From Phoenix dactylifera (taxonomy: Eukaryota; Streptophyta; Magnoliopsida; Arecales; Arecaceae): a stretch of DNA of 64,000 nt. The notes beneath the pieces are model-generated. The model was not told where the DNA came from, ran no database searches, and saw only the letters and a program-made list of their open reading frames with translations. Below, one piece after another: positions 24,601-36,329 of this stretch. The DNA lies in NCBI RefSeq assembly GCF_009389715.1, contig NC_052399.1, forward strand, positions 16,495,646 through 16,559,645, in the 5' to 3' direction. Positions within the stretch are counted from its first letter, which is position 1. Every line of letters begins with the position of its first letter. The position numbers were made by a program, and so were the translations under genes.

Positions 24601-27304
24601 GTGAAGACAAATTATATCTCAAGGGTCGGGATGTTGGATCTCCAGCAAATCCATTCCCATAGAGTCCATCAGCAGATAAAGGAGATGAATCCCATGAGTA
24701 TGCATGAACCAGCTCTGGTCCATAAGCATCTGGTTGAGAAACAAATCTTGGAGAGACAAGGGGTGGGGAAAATATTGGACTTGTGTAGTACGGCTGTTGG
24801 CCCAAAAATTGCCCATCCAAACCAACCATAGGCCCAGGTAAAAATGGACCATAAGGGGTATGTCCAAGTTGAAATCCAGGAAAATAGTATACAGGTGAAC
24901 TGTTATCTGCTTGACTAGCCTGAAAAACAACAGGAACATAAATGAGTACAACCCCTTATCTCCTAAATTTCTTGTTGCATGCTTCCTATAACAAGCACAC
25001 AAATCGAACAAGTAAACATGGCTGGCACAGCAAGGTCTTTTATAAGTGAATATATATAAAAAAATTCAAGTGTGCACTTCCTTCTTATGACCCATGATTG
25101 CTTAGTGAAAACCCACGCACCAAATAAGACAATTCAGCTAAATGCAGACAATGCTCCACTCCTTCAAAGAAATTACAAAGTATATCCATTAATTTTTTTT
25201 GGAACAAGCCATTGCAATCAGTATAAGAAAAGAAGCTAATTAAGTGGAGACGTTGGCAACAGTATCACCATTTTAAACAAGTCATCCTGTACAAGGACTT
25301 TGAAAACTTCAGAACTAAGCAGATAGATCATTAACATACAGTGACCAGACAAAGGGTATGATAATTCGGATGAACTGTCACTTTCAGCTGTATTTTTCTT
25401 TTACCAGCTGTACATGGAAGCAAGAAAACAAAGAGCTATTTTATTTCTTTCAATATCAGGCAGAACCAAACGAAAATGACATATGAACCAAACAAACCTA
25501 AATATATTTACAGATTCTGTGCACTTGATACAGAGATTTATGCACAATTTTTTCCAAGATTGACACAATATTCACCCAATGCCATTAAGTGAAAGCCAGA
25601 AATTCATCAACAACCTGGAGTTAAACCATATATTGCAAGTCCCTACTGATTATTTAAGATAAGTAGCTGCCATGGATAATAGATGGTCATGTTTGAACCA
25701 TAAACACAAACACATCTATGATGCCTAACTACCCAAGCAACTCTGAAACAAATGAAGGATAATTTGACTGAAAAAATCAGTTGCAAAATGCGCATGAGAT
25801 CCAAATTATATATCATGAAAGTTCATTAGACATTCATATGCTTCAGCATACCACAGATCTCCGGCAACAAGAAATGAAGTATGATCTTGAAGTAACTATT
25901 GTTCTTCACCTAAAATTCATATTATAAGAAGTATAGAAATGAATAGAGTACTGACAGGGTGCTGAATTTCCAAGCCTCCAGTCCCCATTAAATAACTATG
26001 GCCATCCCATTCCCCAAATGAGCCATTGAAGCCTGTGAAGAGACTAGCATCAGATTGGATATATCCAATGTTTCATGAAATTTACAAAGTATGAATGCCA
26101 GATTGTTCATACAGTTGCTGCACACCTGGATAATAATAGGCATACATTCCATTAACAGGATAGTAGATGCTCTGCTCAGGCAGCAAAGCCTCTTGGTCCA
26201 CCTCACTTTCTTTGATGCTGCTTGTTGCATCGCCTGAAGAGATACATGATGTTGCATCAGATGTGCTCCCATCTTTTGGTCCAGACTAGAGAGATAAACA
26301 GAGGGATAGAGAAATCAAACTTTGGCAAAACCTAAGAATATGATTAATTTTATTCAGAAGAACAAGAAACAGTACAACCACTTGAAGCACAGCAGAATAA
26401 GGGATCATAAAAGATTAAAGAATCAAACAAATACTGTAGAACAAAGAAACTAACAGCTTCAACATACCAGATTGCTGGTGCTGGCTTTAGAAGATGAATC
26501 TATTTTCAATTTTTTCATTGCATCATCCACAACTGGATTAAAAAGAGAAGTCAGTAATCCCAACAAAAACAAAAAAAAGAAGCAAAAGATAGTATTTACA
26601 ATATCTTTTTGGATAAATCCAAGGTACAGACTTTCTTTATGCATCAAATTCACATCATAACAGAATGCATCAGAATGCCATCATGACAGAAAAATCAGCT
26701 AATTCCCTTTGTTCTCTTAACAAAGCCTAGAAGACCAGATACAGCAAACTCTAACTTCGGTTATAAAAATCATAAAGGTTGAACAAATGAAAGCATAAAA
26801 CCTAATAAAGCACGAGACTTTTCATCAAATCCACATGACCTCTCCGCCGACCAGAGAGAATCGATAGAAAGAAGAACAAATCTTCGCATCTAAAGGCAGC
26901 AGAACTCGTCTGCATAAAATCTAGATCATTTGAAAAGCTATAAATATTTCAAACCACACATCAGAAACCTTGATCGAACAAGACCATTTGAACTTTTATC
27001 TCCTACCTAATTAATTTTCTGGGATAAAGGAAGACTATCAAACGCGACAACTAGCAATCCCAGCATCAATTTACCAAACCTCGCCGGAAAATACCAGAAA
27101 ACAAAATCGCTACCGACGACCTGTCGATTCCATACAAAAAAAAAAAGAAAGAAAAAAAATCCTTTTTCAAGAAGAATCCGAGATCAGCTAGAGAAGAGAG
27201 GAAAGCCAACCGACCCAAATCTAAAATTGGCCCAAAAAGAAAAACGAAAAAATAACTAAAATCGAAGAAAAGATACCCTTAACCGTCTCGATCTCTGACG
27301 CCAT
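21632..27304 (-). CDS. YTH-domain m6A-binding protein (ECT family)
   Basis: Nine exons on the minus strand: 27304-27277, 26532-26468, 26285-26126, 26032-25956, 24919-24464, 24311-23784, 23327-23115, 22477-22322 and 21763-21632. All phases join and give 604 aa. The first 370 residues are low complexity (Tyr/Pro/Gly/Ser: [26 protein letters not shown]), as in ECT proteins, which use them for condensation and partner binding. The YTH domain starts near residue 377 ([16 protein letters not shown]). The aromatic cage is seen as Trp403 (KYNVWSS), Trp464 and Trp469 (DFWQQDKW), with the spacing of DF-type readers. It should bind N6-methyladenosine in cytoplasmic mRNA. Start MASEIETVK at 27304. It is convergent with the kinase gene. 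Confidence 0.94.
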
Positions 27305-27900
27305 GAGATAGCAACACAGATTTCCGCACAAGAACCCTAGGTCCCCTCTTCCCTCGAGCTCCAAGTCCAACCACCGAGCCCACTCTAAAACCCCAGACCG
27401 ATACCGCCACGGAACAGTATAACGAAAAACAAGAAGGGCGGGACAAAGAAAAGAAAAAAAAAAAACTGATACGAAAAGATAAGGAGGCCCGTTACGAGCC
27501 GCGTATCGGCGAGCGCTACCGACGAGCCGGCGCTAGGGGCGAGGAAGAGGAGGGAGAGGAGGGAAGGAGAGTGATGGTGGGTGGGAATAACAAGCTTTGG
27601 CTTTGAGAGCTGGAAACAGAGAGGGGAGGGAGGAAAAGGAACGGCTGAGAAGCAGCCACGTCAGTTCTCGCGTGGGGATCTCACGGCATGCGCCGCTTCG
27701 CGCTCCGCTACGGCGGGACTGCCGTTGGTCCGGATGATAACCCCGAGAAGGGAGCAGCGGAGGCAACCAAAATCTGTGAAGGGACGTTACCAAGCTTAAC
27801 GAGGACTAGAAGGATATTTAAATTGGTTTTTCGTTCCAGAGTTTATATAGAGCTCAAAAGATTCACTATGCCAACGGACAATTGGAAGGGAGCTTTTGGG
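27305..27900 (-). promoter_or_regulatory. Leader and promoter region of the YTH gene
   Basis: From about 27305 to 27600 the sequence is a mix of purine runs and CG-containing DNA (for example CGAGCGCTACCGACGAGCCG at 27508-27527), then GC-rich to about 27790. This is a typical plant leader and promoter composition. I found no sure TATA box. Confidence 0.35.
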
Positions 27901-29830
27901 CATGCTTAAAGTTGGTGCGGTATGGTGGTACACCGAACTTATTTGGTCCATAGAAAAAAAAAAACTGAATTATTTCGATACTTAAAAAAATAATTTTTAT
28001 ATATTTTAGTAATTATAAAAAAGTGATGTAATTTAGAATAATATATATTTGGTTTAGCATTTATTTTTTTTAATAAATATTATGTAAAATATATGTTATG
28101 CTTTTAATAAATAAAAATATCTTATTTCAACCTATCTAAAAGTTTAAAAATATTTTTTGAAAATAAAATTATCTTAATTTTTAGTTGGTGTGAATTCGAC
28201 TTTTTTATTTCTACACAAATTTTGTTTCTATGTGTGGAAATTTTATTCCATCTTTGATCTTTGAAAATTCAAAATATTTATTGACAACAATTTTTTTTTT
28301 TGTCTTCCAACCAACCAAAGGAGTCGTGAAGAATTTTAGGACCACGTTGGAAGATTATGTATCCAAACCAAAAGTGGGATCCACTTAATAGGAAAAGTGG
28401 ATTTTACTTTTGGGCAAAATTTTAGCTGTTTCATCAGTGGTTGACTAAGAATACAATGTATCTTAACTTCCAATGCCAACCAACGGGTCCCAAATCCAGA
28501 AAGAAGCAAAAGAGAGGGAGTGGAGAAAGGTAGAAGAAAAATAGTATTGTAAATTTGTTTCCCTCAAGGTTTATTTTGTGTTCTTTATGTGATGTATCAT
28601 CAAAACTACTCAAGACCTTTATTCACTTGTAATGAGGTTAATGTGTATGATTTATGGAGTCATTGCTTTATTTTTCTATTATGGGATTCTATGACTTGAA
28701 ATCTTCCAAATCTTAGGTGATAGTTTCAACTTCATGACGGTAAGGTTTCGCTGATTCATATTCTTCCCATTATATATTTATTTACGCACTATATAACTAG
28801 ATGTTGGAGGAACTATCATACTTGTAGGAATTTCACTAATATTCATCACTTCTATATTTCTTTATTTTCATTTCAATCCATCAATAGTCAGTGTGGTTCA
28901 AAGCTCGACATAATATCATCGCCTTTGTTCGGATATTAGGGTTTTGTGGCCTATTGTAATTTGCCTAATCCACTCTTTATTGCCTGTTATAAGCATGATT
29001 TGCTATTGTTGCACCCAAAGGCGATGGTTTAATCACTTAACAAAGATCCATGAAATGGGCATCCCCCTCATAGATTTTAAGTAATTTTAACAAAATATTG
29101 TTGCTCCTCACCGAGAGTACCGGTCCACGTGGCAGTTGGAGATTAGTGCAATATAGTGACACATAGGTAATAGGCAGGCCTTATGTCCACCAATCACCGC
29201 ATTTTAGTGCTCTAAGGAATTGAAGGGTGAGGGGAAGCTTTCTGCTTGATAGAAAGGTGATATCATTGGATCTAAGTGCCTCAAATGCTTTGATTGGTGA
29301 TCCAAGCATTAGCTTGAGGGTCATAGGCCCTTGTTTATAAATAGAAAGTCCATCCAAGGTTCAACTCTTGCATCATTCATTCCTTGAGAACTCAGTCCCA
29401 AATATAGGTAAGAATTCTCTCTCAGTGAAAATCTTGAATTAAAGTCTCAAACTAGCCCTTTTTTATGTAAAAAAAAAAAAATTGACTATATTAAAAGGCC
29501 CAGATGTAAAAGAATCGAAGTTGGTGACCACGAACACACATACAATACCTAATAAGTTTGAATTATTACTCAAAATGGCTTGATAATATGAGTCCTGAGA
29601 AGGTTAGGACTTGCTTCATCCCCTATCAATGATTGTGAGGGATGATACTCTTCTATCAACAGAGATGAGGGATGAGATAAGTGAGAAACACTTAGTAATA
29701 CTCGTACATCCCTGTTAAGGATGCCTAGGTATTTGCTTTCTAGGTTGGAACGATGTTTTCCAGTGTGATGATAGAACCTATAGTTCCAAAAGTAGACGCC
29801 ATACAGTATATTAAAATGATAGCAAGAAGA
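27900..29830. other. Intergenic, AT-rich
   Basis: No coding frame of note. Homopolymer runs occur near 27951, 28292 and 29468. Nothing else could be assigned. Confidence 0.55.
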
Positions 29831-29833
29831 CCT

Positions 29834-29988
29834 AGGGGCTGTTTGGATACCCATGCAACCTATTTGAACAAACATTCCTTATATGCTGCAGCAAGAAGAT
29901 ATTAGTAATGGAATTTTTTTACTTTTTTTTTTTTTGGCATGTTGAGATCTGCAACAAGCAAACTATGTCTTCATCCAAACAAGCTCTT
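29834..29988. mobile_element. Possible small MITE with GGGCTGTTTGGAT ends
   Basis: GGGCTGTTTGGATAC at 29834-29848 faces ATCCAAACAAGCTC at about 29975-29988, an imperfect terminal inverted repeat around about 155 bp of AT-rich DNA. Ends of this kind (GGSCTGTTTGG) are common in plant MITEs. I could not define a target-site duplication. Confidence 0.35.
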
Positions 29989-30779
29989 CCTCTCAAACAA
30001 TGTTTGATATGGAAATAAAGTGCTCATAGAGTTTGAAAGATTATATCAGTGATGTTTGCCCAATGATATTTAAGTTGTAAAAAATATATATCATCTTGAT
30101 TAAACATATTTAATTATGAGAGCATGATTATTCGAAGAAAATGTATTCATGGATTACACCTCGAGAAAACCCATATTTATACATAAATTTTTAATCCAAA
30201 AAGACAAAACACATTCGACATAGAATTATTTTTGAAATTATAGTCAAAATCAAAATACAAATAATTTGTTGAATAATTGCTCTACCAGGCATAAATAATT
30301 TTATTTGATTTTTACTTTTCCCCAAACCAAAAGAGTGAACTATTGCTACTTTTGTTATGGTTCTCCGGCAGACTAAAATCAGACATGGAGAGGTGCTTCA
30401 TGTCACATTGATTTGTTTATTCTCGGTTGACCATAAACAAAGTGAACATTTGGGATCTGATGTGGTGGTGATGGTGCAAATTGGTTTTTTCCACTATTCT
30501 AGCACATAGTTGGGGAATCAAATGGGCTCGTTTAGATCTCTTATTCCAAAGTAATGGAGGCTACCCATTGCATGCCCCTTTGGTTTAAAGGAAGGATCTG
30601 ATCCTTCGAAGTAGGACCGAAAATCATACGGGGTGGCCCGAGAGAAAAAAAAATATGAGGCGGGCTTCCTATTTTGTCATATTTTCTTTAGTACGCATCT
30701 TTAAAAAAAATTCCAAAAATTATAGATTCTTTCTACTAACCGAGTCATCAATTGTTTTTTAAAAAAAAAAAATTGCAGC

Positions 30780-32160
30780 ACGCACTATATAACCAAGTAA
30801 TATGCATCCAGCAAATTAGTTAGTTAGCAAGTCAATACACAAATCTAGATAAATTGATACACAATTTCTAGAACATGGTGTTCACTAGTTCACAGTACAT
30901 GGTTAGATAATACATACTTAGCAAATTAGTTATTTAGCAACCCAATGCATACTTACAAGTGAATTAATACACAGCTTCTAGAATATTATATTCACTAATA
31001 TATACTATATGGCTGGTAAGGCTGCAAATGGGTCGGGTCGACCCGTGACCCGACTCGACCCGACCCGCGTAGACCCGACCCGACCCGAACTTTAGGACCC
31101 GCGGGTCCGGGTCGGGTCCTAAAATTGGACCCGAATCATTTTCTGGGTCGGGTCTGGGTTTACCAAACGGACCCGACCCAACCCGAATGGACCCGAAGAG
31201 AGAGAGAGGAAAAGCAAAAGAAAGTCTTTTCTTTTTCTTTTTCTTTTTTTTTTTTTTTTGGCGTGGGTTGTGATACTGTTGGTCAGTGTGGGAGGATAGC
31301 AAGTTAGCAACAAGCATAGGTTCACAGAATCCAAAGGAACGTCGGCCCGTCAGGATTCTCTCTCGATCTATTACACTGTTGAGACCTCTGGTGTCTCGGT
31401 GGCTGCCTTTTTTTTTTTTCCTTCTGTTTTTTGGTTTTTGTTTCTTTTAACTTTTGAAGGGAGAAAGTGAGGGAACACTGCAACTGAATATGGGTCATGT
31501 GCCAGTTTTCTGTAATGGAATTGGATTTTGGAAGAAGGTCCGGGATTTTTTTTGTCCTCGTGAGAGGGGAGCTGGGAGACACCGAGTTCCGTCCAATCAG
31601 TCATATAGATAAAAAATAGTGTGATATGAAATTTGGCTTGTAGACCGACTTAGTTAGTAAGTCATGGGTCATCTGTTCCAGACTGGAGCTCAATTGCAAA
31701 GTCTTTCAAGTCATGGGTCACCCAGCACCTCATAATTATGATATGACCAAATTAGATTTGCTCAAATTTTTTCCCAAAAGCACAAAAAAATTGGACCCGA
31801 TCGGATCCGGACCCGACCCGAATCAGACCCGGACCCGACCCGAACCCGACTCGGACCCGACCCGACCCAACCCGATCTTCAACCGGGTCGGGTCCGGGTC
31901 CAAAATTGGGACCCGAACAAAAAACCGGGTCGGATCGGGGTCACCTAGGACCCGACCCGACCCGACCCATTTGCACCCCTAATGGCTGGTGATACACACT
32001 CGTCGACTTTCTGATACATACTGCAAGCTTATCTAATACACACTTTAAAGTAAATCGATACATAGTTTTCAGAACATGCTTTTTATTAATACATACTACA
32101 TGGTCAGATGATACACACCAAGCAATTAATCATCTCGCATTCATTTTTTTTAAAGTTAGG
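30780..32160. repeat. About 110-bp tandem array, interrupted by a hAT-like element
   Basis: Units with the word order GCAAATTAGTTA, AATTGATACACA, TTCTAGAACATG and ACATGGTTAGATAATACATA start at 30811, 30921 and, after removing the inserted element 31018-31982, about 32001. Partial units lie on both sides. The first two are 110 bp apart; the third is more diverged. Confidence 0.75.
31018..31982. mobile_element. Non-autonomous hAT-like DNA element, 965 bp
   Basis: Left end AAGGCTGCAAATGGGTCGGG and right end CGACCCATTTGCACCCCTAA form terminal inverted repeats sharing TGCAAATGGGTCGGGTCG. TGGCTGGT flanks both sides (31010-31017 and 31983-31990), an 8-bp target-site duplication as expected for hAT. 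Subterminal regions (31018-31200 and 31795-31975) are dense arrays of GGGTCG/CGACCC. The middle (31200-31790) is unrelated AT- and T-rich sequence with no transposase, so it needed a helper enzyme. Confidence 0.85.
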
Positions 32161-34710
32161 AGACTGACGAACTCCGTTAGTGGCAAGAGTCTTATTCTTA
32201 TTCGACCTTTGGGTTTCTTTTTTAAGATAGGTGCAAGAAAAAACGTGGCAAAATAAGAGTTCTATCCTATAAGATATTATATAGTGCCTACCCCATATGA
32301 TTTTTGTTCAGCAAAACTAATCTCCAAAAAGAACTCTTTCTTTAAATAATGTTGGTGCTGGCTATATTAAAACTAGAAGAAGTTTTATGAGTTATCTTAA
32401 AAAAAAAAAAAATACCAAATAAAATTCTGAATTTTATGAGTTATCTTGCAAGTATGCAAAAATGAAGCTCTTAAGGGTTTAAACCCCGTATCTTTCCACC
32501 CCTGAAAAGTACTCTAGGTCGAGGGTGCAAGCACAATGGAAATCGCACAAAAATCTATGGTGCAAGTACTTCTGGTGCAAGAATAAGATGAAAGAAAGTT
32601 TTTTTTGTTGTTTCTCTCTTTGAAATAGTTAAAATTGTTGGGGAAGAGATTTTGAATGCGAATGACTCAGACAAAAGAGATAGAGGAAAAGAGAATTATC
32701 CAGTAGTTTCTTATCTTCTTCCAACTGAAAAGAAAACGGAAAAGCACTGTCTCATTTCGGTAAAGTTGAACCGACTGAGGTTTAAAAGCATAGCCATTTA
32801 ATATAATTATAACGTCGTCATAGCAATTTCAAAAGCCTTCCCCTAATGTCGTGCATTTAGTAATAGGATTCTCAAAACAGTTGTTCTTTAATCATTATCC
32901 TTTTCTCTATTTTTTTGTGAGGATAGGTATCATTAGCAATTACAATGGATCAGAAACAGTCCTATGGCAAGAACATTAGTTGTTATTTGACACCTTTATT
33001 GCTCATCAAGTGAATGAATATATCTTAGATTTAAATTTTCATGCCAGTTGGAGAAAAAAAAAATTATCTGTTTGGTGACCAATCGGCAATGACTTAGCAA
33101 AACCCACTTAATTAATTCTCTATTATCGCGCTCCTTCAAGCAACCATTATTTTATTCCAAATAAAGACGGTTTAAGACTGTTTTAGATAAATAAATGTCC
33201 TTATTTCTATTGTAAATGTTAATGATGATTTTAAAATGGGGACTGTTTTTTTTTTGAGCATATGAGTGTTGGATATTTTCAAAATAAAGTTTTCATTAAA
33301 TCAAAACAACTAACCGTTGCTGTAGTCGGCTAGCTGGCGCCTTTTTCAAGGGGAAATGAGCTTAAATCTTTCGAATAAATTTATTTTAAATTCCTTTTTT
33401 TTGAATAAAAAAATATCTGTTGGATGGCGTATGGAGAGATTGCGTGCCCAGCACAACGAAACGAACTCCAAGCAGGAAAACAAGAATCTAAAATAGGCTC
33501 TATATAGTCTGAAAAAATCTAATGAAATTTGAATATAATCTAGAATAGGTTCTATATATGCTACTGTAGGAAGTTTCCTACTACCAAAACTAAACATAAT
33601 CTCATATTCATATATATATATATATATATATAATATTCATGCTAATTAATTAGGAATATATCATTGTTATATTAATATGATCGAATTATCAAATTTTTTC
33701 AATTTTTAATATTGCTAGCTTACGATCGGAGAGGAGTTCGAATTCTCTTTGATCTGTTGTGGGACTAGAGAAGGCTAGTTTGTCAATAAAAACTGTCCAT
33801 GTATGGTGCAACGGTCGTGATTAAGTAAATCCCATGCAGCACATTGATATCATAGCAGGTAGCTCTTGTTCGATCACGACCATCACACAATACACGGGCG
33901 GCTGTGATTGACCGATCGAGCCTCTCCAGTCCGGCCATGGAAATCATGAAGGAGACTTGGAGAGACTAGCTTGAAGGCCCCTAAATAAGCGGAAAATGTG
34001 GCCTATGTTGACGGACTTGGATCTTGGCCCATTTCCTCCGGAAAGCAATTGCTGCTTGGAACAAATCGGTTGGGCCAAATCCATCAAGATTGGACGAGTT
34101 TTTCCCACAATCCCCGCTCGATTGGTTTCTTGTCTTCTATGGGGATTGGTGAAATACATGCAGTTTAAGTGTCGCGGGGAGGTTAATTAGGCCAATTAAA
34201 TAAGGAGGTGTGCATTGGCATTCGCTAAATTTGAAACATTAGTGTATAAGTTGGTCAGATAATTTATCGAGAATGTGTCATGAGAGGGCGGATCAAGAAA
34301 GGAAAATTCTAGCTATGCAACCGGTAGGAGAGACCATATATAATAACTTGCACTGCTTCAATAGTATCTAATTCAGTGATACTTAATGTAGAAAATGGCC
34401 TTTAACGTAGATAACATAAGACATGACTACGTTTGAGTCATTTTTATTGCATGTATTTATATGTACATGCATCTGTCAACCTTGATATACATTGTTGATT
34501 CTCTTTCCATCAGCTTATGCTTTTGGGGTCAATGGGTCGGTTGCTCATACATCTTTATCAAAAAAAAAAAAAAAAAAAAAAGAGAGAGAGAGGAGGCCGA
34601 AGTATATCTCCGATGCTTTCTATTTTTGGGAAATGATAGCTGTCTATTTATCCAAGATGGATGATACGACAGTTTGCAGTAATGCACAATACTCTTTGGT
34701 GTAAAAAATA
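32160..34710. other. Intergenic, AT-rich
   Basis: Contains a TA microsatellite at 33611-33632 and a run of A then AG at 34560-34593. No gene supported. Confidence 0.55.
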
Positions 34711-34848
34711 GGGGAAACTAATGTCCGGTCCATTTTTTGACCGGACTGTAATGTTTAATCCCTGTTGAACATAACTTTAGGAGAAACTAATGTTCGGTCC
34801 ATTTTTTGACCGGACTGTAATGTTTAATCCCTGTTGAACATAACTTTA
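34711..34848. repeat. 69-bp tandem duplication with a small hairpin
   Basis: Two near-identical 69-bp units (34711-34779 and 34780-34848) start GGGGAAACTAATG and GGAGAAACTAATG and end CATAACTTTA. Each unit holds GGTCCATTTTTTGACCGG, a short inverted repeat (GGTC/GACC). Confidence 0.9.
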
Positions 34849-34849
34849 A

Positions 34850-36195
34850 CAACCGGTCCATACCCATTTCCAGTGCATAATTAATTTTCATGAAAAGATC
34901 ATAATGCCCTTCACCTCCTTCATCTTCATTTTTCCTTTTTTATTTCCCCTATTCTGAATCCTATTCCTTCCAACTTCCAAGCCATCCCACAAGGTCTGCA
35001 AGTGCCCATTCCGCTTCCGCATCATCGGATCCAGCCATCAGGCCAAGTGAGGAGGAGGAGGAGGGCAGAAAAGGAGTGGATTTTGGCTTGACAACATGAG
35101 CAAATACATTGTCATAATGTCAATATCTTTTTTCCTACGGCTTTTTTACGACATGATGGAATATGTTTTCATAATATGTATATCTTTTTCCTACGCCATA
35201 GTCACCTTGATACAAAATCCTGGTATCCTATAGCTCTGGATCCAAATTCAAATCCCATGGCCCATTCAGGTACCAAGCAGGCTACGACCATTATTTTTCA
35301 AGCAATTCATTGTTGGACGTCATATGTATCATGCTTGTGTTAGAATGCTCTATGGTGCATGTTTTGCACCTAATGATGGTATAGCTATGGATAGCAACTA
35401 CGCCATACATCCTGAAGATGGACAACTATTGCTCATCTCTCGTGTGCATCATATTTGCCATCGAGCACGATTATTTGGATTCTCGAGATAGGCGATAGTT
35501 ATCTATATTTGAGATAAATGATGTGACAGCTATTTGGAGTCGTACAACTTTCTGTGGTGCAAAACACGCACTGCAAAAGGTCCAAATCATCTTGTTCATA
35601 TCAGAATCATACAATATCATGCCCTCAACCCAAGCTCGCGAGCCAGAGGTCGTGACAACCGTCGCATACTCATAAAAAACTTTTTCCACGAGATGTAAGG
35701 CATCTCATCATGATATCATAATCAGGCAGCAAAAGCAATTTAAATAATACCGCTTAAATTCTAATTAAATAACAAAATTAAAAGGCTTGCAAAATGAATA
35801 ATATTCTAAAATCTTTCATCAACTCTAAAACAAAATCCAATCTAAATAAAGATATTAAAATCTTATCTCTAATCGCTCCCTCACAATAAATTCCCAAGTC
35901 GAGCTAATTCTTCGAATCTGTAAAAATAGTAAAAATTATATAATGAGCTAGACAACCAAGTAAGTAATGAACACCTTAACTAGACAATTCATATAATAAC
36001 ATTAAATATAAATACAAATTACGGTAAATTAGTATAAAGACACAATCAATTCCATTTCAAAACACAAATTCATTAAAATCCAAAATTTCAAATATTCGTA
36101 TACGTAATCATAAATCTGATTCGAAATAAATCACATTTAACTCAACAGCCTTAGATTATGGCTGCATTTATACCCCTATGGCTAAGCCAGAACTG
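34850..36195. other. Intergenic
   Basis: No recognisable gene. The stretch from about 35700 is AT-rich and looks like the start of a decayed long repeat that extends to about 37780, but I could not define its ends. Confidence 0.4.
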
Positions 36196-36197
36196 AA

Positions 36198-36329
36198 CCG
36201 CACTTATAACTTGCGGAGTAGGTCAGAATACCGCACTTATACCCTACAGAGTAGGCCAAAATACCGCACTCATACCCTATAGAGTGGATCAAAATACCAT
36301 AGTTATACTTTGTGGTGGGGCTAGAAGCA
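36198..36329. repeat. 33-bp minisatellite, about 4 units
   Basis: CCGCACTTATA or close variants recur at 36198, 36231, 36264 and 36297 with the common tail GAGTAGG. The last unit is diverged (CCATAGTTAT). Period 33 bp. It lies in AT-rich intergenic DNA. Confidence 0.8.
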
